The position numbers and the translations under genes were made by a program. A stretch of 64,000 nt of DNA from Aureispira sp963837355 (lineage in GTDB: Bacteria; Bacteroidota; Bacteroidia; Chitinophagales; Saprospiraceae), in contig CAWIMY010000003.1 of the NCBI GenBank assembly GCA_963837355.1, positions 620,001-684,000 of the forward strand, in the 5' to 3' direction. Under the pieces are notes generated by a model. The model did no database searches, was not told the origin of the DNA, and saw only the letters and a list, made by a program, of their open reading frames with translations. Below are positions 1-8,960 of this stretch, one piece after another; the stretch's first letter is position 1, and every line of letters starts with the position of its first letter.

Positions 1-69
1 TGTAAGAAGGGTATCTTTTTTATAAAGTTCTCCCCTAAAAGTGAACTATTGTAGCAATAGATGCCTTAA

Positions 70-157
70 TGAAATGGACATTCCACTGAGGAGAGCTTCT
101 TTTAGAATTCTCTGTGGGAAACTGTCCTTACAAGGGCGTTAGCGCCTAGTTTTTTAT
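70..157 (+). ncRNA. Possible structured RNA ending in a terminator, or mutS2 leader
   Basis: Nested pairing is visible: GGACA at 76-80 with TGTCC at 123-127, CCAC at 83-86 with GTGG at 114-117, and an imperfect inner stem around 91-112. A short GC hairpin follows (GGCG 135-138, CGCC 143-146) with a T run at 151-155, which looks like a Rho-independent terminator on the plus strand. No known RNA family was recognised. It may be the 3' end of a small RNA that begins outside the window, or the untranslated leader of mutS2, which starts 18 nt after the T run. Confidence 0.3.
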
Positions 158-174
158 AGAACGAGTGATTGAAT

Positions 175-2577
175 ATGAGATTAGCACCGAAGGATTTATA
201 CCAAGTACTAGAGTTTGACAAAGTACTAGAATTGACCGAGCAGTTTTGTTATGGGGAACTGGGTCGTTCTTATTTTAAAAATTTGCACCCAAGCAGCAAT
301 GCCTCTCAAATAGAGCGTTGGCTGTTGGAGGTGTACGAATATACCCAAACCTACGAGAATAACCATAATTTCCCTCTTAGCAGTTATAGCAGCATCGGCG
401 AATCCTTGCGGATGTTAGCCATTGAGGGGTATGTCTTGTCGGTCGAGAGCCTGCGACACATTTCCAAAACGCTCTTGGTTTGTTACGACATTTACAGTTT
501 TTTCAACAAACGCAAAAGCACCAAGGGGCTCTATCCTACGCTCTACGATGTGATTAAGGTGGCCGATTTTGATAAAGATTTGCTCCAAGAAATACAACGC
601 GTTATTGATGAAGAGGGCAATATTCGCCCCGATGCTTCGCCCGAATTGATGCGGATTTCCCGTATGCAGGGCAGCAAGCGCCAAGAGCTAAACAAACGCT
701 TTCGCGAAATTATTGTGCATTATGAATCCCAAGGGATGCTCAAGGACAATAAAGAGAGCTTTAGAAATGGCCGCCGTGTTTTGGCAGTGCCTGCCGAGCG
801 CAAGCGCCAAGTTCGCGGTATTATACACGATGAGTCCGCTTCGGGCAAGACGGTTTTTATAGAGCCAGAGGCCATTATTGACATCAACAACGATATTTTT
901 GATCTAGAGCGCGATTACCAGCGCGAGATTTACCGCATTTTGCGGGAGTTGAGTGCCTTGTTGCGGCCGTATGTCCAGCAGTTGCAGTTGTACGAAGAAA
1001 TTATCGTGCGTTTTGATACCATTCAAGCCAAAGCACAACTGGCCTTACAATTGGAGGCGACCAAGCCTACTTTGATGGAAACGCCGCACTACAAGATGCG
1101 CAATGTAGTGCATCCCTTGTTGGTTCTCAAAAATAGAGCAACAGGTGCCAAGACCGTTCCTTTTCATTTGCATTTCCGCAAGGACACCCGTATTTTGGTG
1201 CTGAGTGGTCCCAATGCTGGGGGAAAGTCCATTTGCATGAAAGCCATTGGGCTGCTGCAATTGATGGTACAAGCAGGCTTACTAATTCCCACTAGTGAAG
1301 GCGCAGAGATTGGCATCTTTGAACAGATTTTTGCGGATATTGGCGACCAGCAGTCGTTGGAAGATGAGTTGAGTACCTATAGTTCGCGTTTGCACAATGC
1401 GCGCGAGTTTATGCAACATGCCAACGATAAAACGTTGGTGTTAATTGACGAGTTTGGCTCGGGTACAGACCCCAAAATGGGCGGTGCTATTGCTGAGGCA
1501 GTCTTGCGCGACTTGAACCTTAAAAAGGTATTTGGGGTAATTACGACCCACTATTCTAACCTAAAGGTCTTTGCCTTTGAAAATCAAGGGTTGGTCAACG
1601 GGTCGATGATTTTTGATCAAGAAACACTCTCTCCTACTTATCAAATGAAAATGGGGAAACCGGGTAGTTCTTATGCCTTTGAAATTGCCACCAAAAGCGG
1701 CCTGCCCAACCATGTTATTGGTTACGCTCGACGTAAAGTAGGCAAGCAAACCCACAATTTGGATGAAATTTTAGTGGATTTGCAGCGCGAACGCCAAAAA
1801 GCATTGGAAGCCCGCGAGCAAGTTTTGGAACACCAAAAGCGCTTGGATAGCCTCATCAAAAACTACGAATCAGCTTTTAAGGAATTGGAATTTTCGCGTA
1901 AGAAACTCAAACTTCAAATCAAGGAGCAAGAGTTGGTAGAACAAGAAAATACCACCAAGGAGCTGCAAAAAGTACTCAAAGAACTCAAAACGGCTCAGAA
2001 CAAGGAAAAAGCCGTAGAAAAAGCTAAGGGTCTTTTAGAAGAAGCACAAGAGACGCGCAAGCAATTACAGACGACTGTTCGGACAGCACAAGACAAGGTT
2101 TATGAAGTCTACGAACAGCAAGATAGTGGCGTGATTGAAGAAGGTTCTTACGTGCGCTTGCGCTCAGGCGGCGGCATGGGCATTGTTAAAGAGATCAAGC
2201 GCAAAGAAGCCAAGGTGGAGTTGGGCAATATGGTCTTGACGGTGAAACTACGCGATTTGCACGCCGTTAAAGATCCGATTTTAACCAATAACACCACCAG
2301 TATCAAAACCGACACTCTCAGTAAAAAAGCACACTTTGAGCCTAAAATTGATATTCGAGGAATGCGGTACGAAGATGCCTTAGAGCGCATTCAGGAATTT
2401 ATGGACAATGCCTTGATGGCTAGTGCTAATGAAGTGCGTATTATACACGGCAAAGGATCGGGCGCGTTGCGCAAAGTGGTTCGACGCAAATTAAGAGAAT
2501 ACCGAGGCATTGAACGCAGTTATCATCCCGAACCCAACCAAGGCGGCGATGGGATTACCATCGTGCAATTTGCCTAG
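175..2577 (+). CDS. mutS2: MutS2-family DNA-binding ATPase with Smr domain
   Basis: A MutS2 protein of 800 residues, the usual family length. The P-loop GPNAGGKS is at about residues 345-352 and the Walker B region IDEFGSGTD at about 424. A long charged coiled coil follows (about 520-650). The C-terminal Smr nuclease domain begins near residue 722 with IDIRGM and carries the IHGKGSGALR motif near 757. MutS2 proteins act on branched DNA or collided ribosomes rather than in classical mismatch repair. ATG at 175 is preferred over the in-frame TTG at 169. The 3' end overlaps the convergent marC by four bases. Confidence 0.95.
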   Translation: MRLAPKDLYQVLEFDKVLELTEQFCYGELGRSYFKNLHPSSNASQIERWLLEVYEYTQTYENNHNFPLSSYSSIGESLRMLAIEGYVLSVESLRHISKTLLVCYDIYSFFNKRKSTKGLYPTLYDVIKVADFDKDLLQEIQRVIDEEGNIRPDASPELMRISRMQGSKRQELNKRFREIIVHYESQGMLKDNKESFRNGRRVLAVPAERKRQVRGIIHDESASGKTVFIEPEAIIDINNDIFDLERDYQREIYRILRELSALLRPYVQQLQLYEEIIVRFDTIQAKAQLALQLEATKPTLMETPHYKMRNVVHPLLVLKNRATGAKTVPFHLHFRKDTRILVLSGPNAGGKSICMKAIGLLQLMVQAGLLIPTSEGAEIGIFEQIFADIGDQQSLEDELSTYSSRLHNAREFMQHANDKTLVLIDEFGSGTDPKMGGAIAEAVLRDLNLKKVFGVITTHYSNLKVFAFENQGLVNGSMIFDQETLSPTYQMKMGKPGSSYAFEIATKSGLPNHVIGYARRKVGKQTHNLDEILVDLQRERQKALEAREQVLEHQKRLDSLIKNYESAFKELEFSRKKLKLQIKEQELVEQENTTKELQKVLKELKTAQNKEKAVEKAKGLLEEAQETRKQLQTTVRTAQDKVYEVYEQQDSGVIEEGSYVRLRSGGGMGIVKEIKRKEAKVELGNMVLTVKLRDLHAVKDPILTNNTTSIKTDTLSKKAHFEPKIDIRGMRYEDALERIQEFMDNALMASANEVRIIHGKGSGALRKVVRRKLREYRGIERSYHPEPNQGGDGITIVQFA

Positions 2578-3182
2578 TGTGAAAAGAAGGCTTTGAGACC
2601 TGTTAGAATGCTTTGCGTAGCGTAGGAGGCCAGTATTAAGCCCATAACTTTACTAATAATGGTAATGCCATATTCGCCTATTCTAGTCTGTACGGATTTA
2701 GCGACCAGCAACAAACTGCCTGTTAGCGCTACGACAACGAGCACCAAAAGGGTGGTAATCGCCTGCTCTTTTAGTGTGTATATATGGTTGTCGGTCATTA
2801 AGACGACGGCCATAATAGCACCTGGTGAGGCAATAGATGGAATCGCAATGGGAAAGACAATCACGTGTTTATAATCAGTGATTTGGTCTTTCTCGCGCGT
2901 GGGTTTGCCGTCGCCAAAAATCATGGTTAGCGCAAATAAAAATAAAATCACCCCCCCTGAAATTTGAAAGGCATCTAGAGAAATTTCCATGCCTTCTAAA
3001 ATCAATTGCCCCAGCACAATAAAAAAGAACAGGATGAAAAAAGCAATCGTCGAAGCGCGAATCGCAATTTTCTTTTTCTGCTGTTCGGCAAATTCTTTGG
3101 TGGCTTCTAAGTAAACAGGTACCGAGCCTATTGGATCAATAACGGCAATTAGGAATAAAAAGGTAGTAAGGATTTCTTTCAT
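2574..3182 (-). CDS. MarC-family integral membrane protein
   Basis: A 202-residue, very hydrophobic protein with about six predicted membrane helices. Sequence features typical of MarC (UPF0056) are visible: an N-terminal FLIAVIDPIGSVPVYL segment and a central IAIPSIASPGAIMAVVLM segment. The family sits in the inner membrane. It was once linked to multiple antibiotic resistance, but its substrate is not established. The gene converges with mutS2 and overlaps its stop by four bases. It stands alone, with no evident partner. Confidence 0.9.
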   Translation of the reverse strand: MKEILTTFLFLIAVIDPIGSVPVYLEATKEFAEQQKKKIAIRASTIAFFILFFFIVLGQLILEGMEISLDAFQISGGVILFLFALTMIFGDGKPTREKDQITDYKHVIVFPIAIPSIASPGAIMAVVLMTDNHIYTLKEQAITTLLVLVVVALTGSLLLVAKSVQTRIGEYGITIISKVMGLILASYATQSILTGLKAFFSH

Positions 3183-3387
3183 AAAAGGGGGGTATTTGTT
3201 CCTTCAACAGTCGTTTACTTAATAAGTTGGGGGATATCCTTGTTTATCAAAATAATACTAGTCTCCTTGGAGGCAACTAAGCTCTAATTGTGGTAAGTTC
3301 ACTTATGAAATTATTTTCTTTGCTGCTACAACAAGGAATACTTTGCAGGCATTTATGGCGGTATTGTTACAACAACAAACTACTTCT

Positions 3388-5247
3388 TTAAAACGCGTAC
3401 ACATACCCAAAGTGTACTTTCCCATTACTAAACAAAACAGGATTGCCTTGTTGGCTCCCCAACGCATAGCTCAAAGCAAACACCCCTACTTTGGTCTCTA
3501 AGGCCACGCCTACCCCAAAACCATAAGGTACGTCATTCAACTCCGTAGAAACAGTCTGCCGCTGGGTGTAGGCGACATCGCCAAAGGCATACGCATACGA
3601 ATTGCGGCCAAACAAAAAGCGCCATTCTAAGGTAAATACATTGTACCACGTAGCAAAAATAGACTCCTCATCAAAACCGCGCAAAATACGATTGCCGCCT
3701 ATCCGAAAGGTTTCATTGTCATAAATGGGATCTTTGGACAGCAACAAGCCGCCTCGATAACGCCCCATAAGGGTACTCCAAGGCAGCACCTGTACAAATT
3801 GGCTGTATTGTAATAAAAATCGGTATTGAAAGGTATTGGTGACAATGGTATCATAAAGGGTGGCAAAATTAAAATTCGCATCCAGCGGATCTTCTAATTC
3901 TTGAATGCCGTTGTTGGGACGCACCCGTTTTAGGGCAAAACTCGCGGTGGCCAAGAGTTCAAAGCCTTTTTTAGGATTGTATTTATAATCTAAGTTATCG
4001 TAATACACCTCTAACCCAAAGGAGCTGTTGCTCAAATCCACCATGCTCGGCAAGCGCCGTGTCTGCCGTACTTGCTCCAAGTCTATATTGATCAAATTGG
4101 TGGTCGTATTCACCCAAAATGCCTTGATATAACTGTTTCCGTTGAATAAATACTGCACTCCTACGTCACTGATAATATCAATAAAGGAAGAATCTCGCTT
4201 GTACAACTTGAACGCCACATCCATCCCCAAGGGCGTGCGCAATAAATAAGGCCAATTAAAGCGCAGCAACAAATCGGAAGTCCCCAAACTGAGTTGTTGA
4301 AACTTAAACTGTATCCGCTTACCCGTCCCAAAGGGATTGATCAAATCAATATCAATATTGCCTGTAAAATCGAAGCGCTGTTGTTGGGTCACAGGATCTT
4401 GGCTAGGAAGTAAGCCGAGCAACAAGTCAATTTTGCTAGAAGGGCGGTCGGTAACAAACAGATTGACGGCGGCTTTGTCTTCGCGAAAAACCACATACGG
4501 CGCTTGGTAACTGCTCAAATATCGCAGCGCATCCATCCTATTCTGAATCTTTTTAATCAGCTTTTCGCTGTATAATTTATCGGGTCGGATGCCCAAATAG
4601 CTAGACAAAAAGCCTGCCTTGATACGCACTTTTTTGTCCGCGCTTCTTTTATTAGAACGGCTTTTGCCTTCGATGACTAATTTATCAAACGTAATGAGCG
4701 GGCCTTTTTTATAATACAAGCGCGCCGCGATGGTTGATTCGGATAAACGAATACTGTCTAAATAGACTTGGGCAAAGGGGTAGCCGTGGTTTTCTAGATA
4801 ACTCAACAACTTCTCTTGTACCTTTAGCACTTCCTTATAATAGAAAGGCGTTTGCTCGTAAAACCGCTCTTTGAAGCCAATAGCCGATAAAAAATCAGAA
4901 GCAACATTGCCATTTTCCAATTGTGCCCATTCGTAGCGCGCTCCCACTAATAAATAAGCCGTATACTCTGCGCCTTCTATGAAGACGGTATCAATCGACG
5001 CGGCTAGGTAAGCTTTTTGGTGCAATTGGGCAAGTGTTTTCCGCAAGATAGCTTGCACTTGGATACTATCCAACTCCTTATGAGCCGTTTCGAGTCGTTG
5101 CTGCTTGACAAAACGGGTGTCTTTGTCAAGAATTTTTAGTTGCAGCGCATACAGAGGCGGCCTAACCTTGCTGCTGTCTTGCGCTAGCAAAGGAAGAGTC
5201 ATTAGGCTAGTAGCCGCTACCCAGAGGAGTATCATCAACGCTTTCAT
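3388..5247 (-). CDS. Omp85/BamA-like outer-membrane beta-barrel protein with POTRA domains
   Basis: A 619-residue protein with a signal peptide at residues 1-22 (MKALMILLWV..., cleavage after LLAQ). The first third looks like POTRA modules (for example LLSYLENHGYPFAQVYLDSI). The rest is a beta-barrel with alternating strands and the Omp85 signature IGGNRILRGFDEESIFA about 90 residues from the end. It ends in an aromatic residue (YVYAF), as expected for a barrel inserted by BAM. It is shorter than BamA itself and is more like the TamA or surface-antigen group. An in-frame start further out (5289) would bury the signal peptide, so ATG at 5247 is chosen. Confidence 0.88.
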   Translation of the reverse strand: MKALMILLWVAATSLMTLPLLAQDSSKVRPPLYALQLKILDKDTRFVKQQRLETAHKELDSIQVQAILRKTLAQLHQKAYLAASIDTVFIEGAEYTAYLLVGARYEWAQLENGNVASDFLSAIGFKERFYEQTPFYYKEVLKVQEKLLSYLENHGYPFAQVYLDSIRLSESTIAARLYYKKGPLITFDKLVIEGKSRSNKRSADKKVRIKAGFLSSYLGIRPDKLYSEKLIKKIQNRMDALRYLSSYQAPYVVFREDKAAVNLFVTDRPSSKIDLLLGLLPSQDPVTQQQRFDFTGNIDIDLINPFGTGKRIQFKFQQLSLGTSDLLLRFNWPYLLRTPLGMDVAFKLYKRDSSFIDIISDVGVQYLFNGNSYIKAFWVNTTTNLINIDLEQVRQTRRLPSMVDLSNSSFGLEVYYDNLDYKYNPKKGFELLATASFALKRVRPNNGIQELEDPLDANFNFATLYDTIVTNTFQYRFLLQYSQFVQVLPWSTLMGRYRGGLLLSKDPIYDNETFRIGGNRILRGFDEESIFATWYNVFTLEWRFLFGRNSYAYAFGDVAYTQRQTVSTELNDVPYGFGVGVALETKVGVFALSYALGSQQGNPVLFSNGKVHFGYVYAF

Positions 5248-5331
5248 TGTTGGTGTAAACGTCAATAAATCGGCCAAGCGTCTAGTCAAGTTGTTAAAAT
5301 TTGTAAAAAGGTAGGATTATGGGGTTAAAAA

Positions 5332-5373
5332 CAGGGGTGCAAGGTGGCTAAAAACACGCCCCTTGCACCCCTG
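5332..5373. terminator. Strong inverted repeat between two minus-strand genes
   Basis: A perfect 13-bp stem (5332-5344 with 5361-5373, arm CAGGGGTGCAAGG) encloses a 16-nt loop. It lies between the 3' end of the DUF547 gene and the start of the Omp85 gene. There is no long T run on the minus strand, so this could be a terminator, an attenuator or an mRNA-stabilising hairpin. Confidence 0.5.
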
Positions 5374-5421
5374 CATACGCTTTATAGGAATTACTAAAAA
5401 GCCAATTCCCTGAGTAAATCA

Positions 5422-6504
5422 TTAGTTATTCAATCCCCAATCATATTCGTTGAACGTCACCGTGGCGTTGTCTTTGATCTCCGTATCAGCGTATTTTTGA
5501 AAATAAGAAACCAGCTTATCCTTACCGCCAAAATCATCGGCATACCAGTTGAAAATCTGAGAAATTTGGATGGATTTGGCCGAGAGTTGATTCTCCTTGC
5601 TGTTGTTAATAAAAGCCTTAGTTTGCTGTTGCAAATAGCGTTGTACATTGTCTTCTGTCCAAGCTTTGTTGAGCAAAGGCGGGCAAGAAGCGGCCGCGCA
5701 GTTGACAGCAAAGTGGACGCGTGGATCTTTGAAGCGCTTCAACAACTTCGTTTTTTCGATGTCGTTTAGTGTCAAGCGCTCGCCACCAATAGTAATCGTT
5801 TTGCGATCCCAAACTTTACCGCCTTCCAAGTCAGTGATGCTGCTAACGGGGTATTTTTCTAGAATAGCATGGATGGTAAAGGCATTGTACAGGTTAATCC
5901 AATACGCCATTTGTTTGTTCTTTGACCAATCGTCTTTGGGTGGATTGAGCTCCAATAAGTTGATGTAGTCTTCTAAAACAGCGTGGTCTTTCTTAAAGCT
6001 TCGGTAATTCACCGCTCCACTGCTGCTAACGTGCTTGCGCAACAAGGCATCTAGTTTATCGTGACTAAAAGCAGGGATAGCAGGTTTTGTTCCAATCGTT
6101 TTACCTACATTATTGTTAGTAGCGGCTGGGTTGTCCGTCGTTGCTGGAATGGGTTCTGAAGCGGGTTTTGAAGCGGGTTTTGAAGCAGGTTTTGAAGCAG
6201 GTTTTGGGGTAGGCGTATTCTTAGCCGTTTCACTTCTAGGGCGAGCTTTGTCTTGGATAATGGGTTCTTCTTGGGGTGGCATGTTCGTTACCACAGGTTT
6301 AGGTGTTGGTGCCGCTTCTACAGGCTCTCCCAAATCGGTTTTTAGTGTGGCATCGGGTGTTTCCACCATAACCATTGCATCTGGCTCCGCTGCAGTAGCA
6401 GAAGCATCTCGATCCGTATTACTAGCGGTCGTTTCGGAAGGACTATCCGTACAGCTCAAAGACAGCAGCATAGTCACAAAAATACTACATAAAAAGTTAA
6501 TCAT
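5422..6504 (-). CDS. DUF547-domain lipoprotein with proline-rich linker
   Basis: A 360-residue protein starting at MINFLCSIF. The N-terminus is a lipoprotein signal with a lipobox-like LLSLSC. A Pro/Thr/Ala-rich linker follows and contains a tandem PASK tetrapeptide repeat. The C-terminal ~215 residues are a DUF547 domain, with AYWINLYNAFTIHAIL and FAVNCAAASCPPLL. DUF547 has a papain-like-fold relationship proposed in the literature, but its function is not settled. The longer start at 6603 would place 33 non-signal residues before the lipoprotein leader, so ATG at 6504 is preferred. Confidence 0.88.
   Translation of the reverse strand: MINFLCSIFVTMLLSLSCTDSPSETTASNTDRDASATAAEPDAMVMVETPDATLKTDLGEPVEAAPTPKPVVTNMPPQEEPIIQDKARPRSETAKNTPTPKPASKPASKPASKPASEPIPATTDNPAATNNNVGKTIGTKPAIPAFSHDKLDALLRKHVSSSGAVNYRSFKKDHAVLEDYINLLELNPPKDDWSKNKQMAYWINLYNAFTIHAILEKYPVSSITDLEGGKVWDRKTITIGGERLTLNDIEKTKLLKRFKDPRVHFAVNCAAASCPPLLNKAWTEDNVQRYLQQQTKAFINNSKENQLSAKSIQISQIFNWYADDFGGKDKLVSYFQKYADTEIKDNATVTFNEYDWGLNN
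6158..6208 (-). repeat. 12-bp tandem repeat encoding PASK units
   Basis: About four copies of a 12-base unit (plus-strand form GAAGCGGGTTTT, with a G/A variant) encode consecutive Pro-Ala-Ser-Lys units in the linker of the DUF547 lipoprotein. Such repeats expand and contract easily and would change the distance between the membrane anchor and the domain. Confidence 0.85.
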
Positions 6505-6786
6505 AATTGGTTGGTTTAAGAAGAAGGCAGCTCTGAGAAGCTCCTGCTTTGGTGTGAAGGAGTAAGTAAAATGAGAGGGTTGAGGGGTGGAAGTGGATGG
6601 CAATACTTCCTTATTAGAACTGTATTCTTACTCTAAATCTTGTGCAAAAGGTACACATTTAGAATTAATCTACCTTGCTCCGACAAAAAATGTTTTAAAA
6701 TTCTGACTCCAAGGTGGACACTTTTGCTATCTTGACCACACTTCTACCAACTCTTGGTCGGTAACTTCCGTCTAACTCCGCCGCTC

Positions 6787-7188
6787 ATGTACGACCTCAC
6801 CAAAGGCTTCCAGCTTCAAATTTCTACTGTTCCCGCTGGCTCCTTGGCGTGGGTATTGAGTCGGCGCAATCCACTCAAAAAAACGCCGCTTTTGGCAGGG
6901 TCTATTCCGTTGTCGCCTAGTAGCGCGCATCTGCATCCATTACATACACAACTCGCCCAACAGCTCAACCGAGGCGGCTGTTTTGACTTTGCCTACACGC
7001 CCCAAGAAGACGATTTTCTACGCCTCCATGTCCGCGCACTTCCTGCTCTCTGGCTGGCCTTTCGCTATCAAGAGACCCATTGGGTCGCCGACCACAGTTC
7101 CTATTTGGACAACTGGCGGCGGCAATTGGAGCGCTTGGAGGAAGGAGTATGGGTGCCTATGCCTCGGGTACGGGGTTTGTTTGATTAG
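6787..7188 (+). CDS. Hypothetical protein
   Basis: A 133-residue protein that I do not recognise. It has no signal peptide or membrane helix. The C-terminal half is rich in Trp and Arg (LPALWLAFRYQETHWVAD, then a DNWRRQLERLEEG helix). Codon use resembles the neighbouring genes. The start is uncertain: ATG at 6787 is chosen because the in-frame start at 6754 adds only a poorly conserved-looking extension. It converges with the TOPRIM gene, ending a few bases from its stop. Confidence 0.55.
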   Translation: MYDLTKGFQLQISTVPAGSLAWVLSRRNPLKKTPLLAGSIPLSPSSAHLHPLHTQLAQQLNRGGCFDFAYTPQEDDFLRLHVRALPALWLAFRYQETHWVADHSSYLDNWRRQLERLEEGVWVPMPRVRGLFD

Positions 7189-7834
7189 GCGGGTGATAAA
7201 TGGGTTTCTAGGAAGTTTTTTAGGGGATCGAGGTAGGAGTGGTTGAGGTTCCAGATGGTGGCATCCTTAAAAGAATCCACTCCTCTATTTTTCAATCTAG
7301 TTCTGAATGCCCCCATGATCGCTTTATCCGCACTCTTTTGTGGGGCTACTACTAACTTTCTTCCTTGTAAAACAGCCTCGTTAGCGGCTTGTAAGCACTG
7401 GTCTTGACCTTTTAGACAATCCAAAGCAGGTTGATATTCCTCTACTATAATGTTGGATAAGAGCGTTTCTATATATCCGTCGTCTTGATGATTGGGCACC
7501 AAAAAATAGTTAAAAGGAACCGTAATTTTAATACTTTCTAACTGTCCTCTTCTTACAGCAAAACCACCTTGGTTGTAGTTCATTGTCACTATCTACTATA
7601 ACCAAGCTAACAATATCGTCTTCTAAATCTTCCCGAATCTCTTCTTGGAAATCAAGGTTTCGCAAAACCTGATAATCCTCCTAATGCAACTAGTTGTACT
7701 TTAGTCTCTTGCAATTCAAAAAGATGAATTTTATCCTTCGGATTATTATCTCCTTGGAAGCCTAATACTTCCTGCAAGTAGGTGCCAAAGAAGACTACAT
7801 CATTCGTTCCTTCTACATAAATTTTCACCTCCAT
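7185..7834 (-). pseudogene. OLD/DUF3226-like TOPRIM protein, broken by two frameshifts
   Basis: Two open fragments (7652-7834 and 7185-7589) plus the bridge between them, read in a third frame, form one ~215-residue protein. The first fragment carries the TOPRIM acidic motif VEGTND. The bridge encodes SLVIVDSDNE, the TOPRIM DxD motif. The last fragment has GGFAVRRGQLESIK and a VPFNYFLVPN strand, as in the OLD/DUF3226 group. The frame changes near 7660-7685 and near 7575-7590, each explained by one extra base. It starts at the stop of the adjacent ATPase gene (shared base region at 7834), so the two are translationally coupled. The pair resembles split OLD-type or PARIS-like ATPase plus TOPRIM nuclease modules. 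Assembly error is as likely as a true pseudogene. Confidence 0.7.
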
Positions 7835-8907
7835 TACAGTCCTCCGCCTCTTATTTCGTGATTCAATTCGGTAGCGATTTGTAGGTTGGCAAAGTCGTAT
7901 ACTTTGGCTCTGACTTTATTTTCTTTGCGCAGTTTTAAAGTGATGACTCGGGCGTGTGCTCGCTGGGCTGCCATTTCTTCTGCCTCTAAAGCTAGTCGGA
8001 AGTAGGTTAAGCATTCTTCGTTATGCGTTGTCGCAAAAATTTGCACGTCATATTCGGTTGCCGCTTGCATAATTGCCTTCCAAAAGCGTACGAATTTTGT
8101 ATGGTGAATCCCTGCGTCTATTTCGTCAATCATTAGGCGTTTGCCTTCGCAGATTACAATTTCACACAAAATTCTAAAGAACTTATTGCTGCCCTCTCCA
8201 AAGCTGTGCAGAGGTTTTGGTGTGTTCCTACCCTTTTCGAATATATTAATGACTTCTTGACCAATGCGTACATCTTGAACCTCTGGAATGAACACTTTCA
8301 ACCGCTCTATAAATTTATCTCTTCGCTCTACATTGTTATCAATATTGTTTGTAAAGAATTTTTCTAAAGACAAATCATAGCCTAAGCCGAAAGGGATAAA
8401 AGGTATGAAGTTACCCATGTCCATAGTTGCTTGATCTATAGATTCATTATCATTAATAACAACTACCTCCTCATTTTTCGTAAAAACGAATCCTTTATTA
8501 TTATTCTGCAATAAAATTCGTTCTCGTACTAAACCCGTTAACTTTACAATATCTCTTTCTAAATCAAACTTATGAAGTGTATAAGAATCTATTTTACCTT
8601 CAAGTTCTAGTGTTACTTCTACTTTCTCATGATTGTTATCACTATTTAATAACAAATTATAATGTTCTGTAAAGAATTTTAAATCGTCCTTACATTTATG
8701 TGTGGTTCTGGTTCTTATCAAAGAATTTAAGTTCGTCATCCATATCGCCCCATTCTCATCCACCACCAACGCCTCCAAAAAGCTCGTCTTCCCCGTATTA
8801 TTATCCCCCACCACCAAATTAAACTGCCCCAAATTCTCTACTCGAAAATCCGAAAAGCGCTTAAAATTGCCAATGTGAACAGCGGTTAAATGTTTCTCTC
8901 TAGCCAT
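7834..8907 (-). CDS. AAA family (OLD-like) ATPase, partner of TOPRIM protein
   Basis: A 357-residue ABC/SMC-type ATPase. The Walker A motif GDNNTGKTS is at residues 34-42, directly after an FKRFSDFRVENLGQFNLVVG strand typical of RecF/OLD-like ATPases. Near the C-terminus are a signature-like SFGEGSNKFF, a Walker B RLMIDEIDAGIHH, and an H-loop FATTHNEE. These proteins hydrolyse ATP and work with a TOPRIM nuclease, fused in OLD and separate here. The gene overlaps the TOPRIM gene end to start, which indicates an operon. An anti-phage role is inferred from this architecture, not shown. Confidence 0.85.
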   Translation of the reverse strand: MAREKHLTAVHIGNFKRFSDFRVENLGQFNLVVGDNNTGKTSFLEALVVDENGAIWMTNLNSLIRTRTTHKCKDDLKFFTEHYNLLLNSDNNHEKVEVTLELEGKIDSYTLHKFDLERDIVKLTGLVRERILLQNNNKGFVFTKNEEVVVINDNESIDQATMDMGNFIPFIPFGLGYDLSLEKFFTNNIDNNVERRDKFIERLKVFIPEVQDVRIGQEVINIFEKGRNTPKPLHSFGEGSNKFFRILCEIVICEGKRLMIDEIDAGIHHTKFVRFWKAIMQAATEYDVQIFATTHNEECLTYFRLALEAEEMAAQRAHARVITLKLRKENKVRAKVYDFANLQIATELNHEIRGGGL

Positions 8908-8960
8908 AAGTAGTGTCGTTGCAAAAGGGATAAAAATGAAGGAAGTGAATTAAAGATACG

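Noticed and set aside
6113..6565. A long plus-strand frame rich in GFEA repeats
   Set aside because: It is the antisense image of the PASK repeat and linker of the DUF547 lipoprotein, which has the clear signal peptide and domain.
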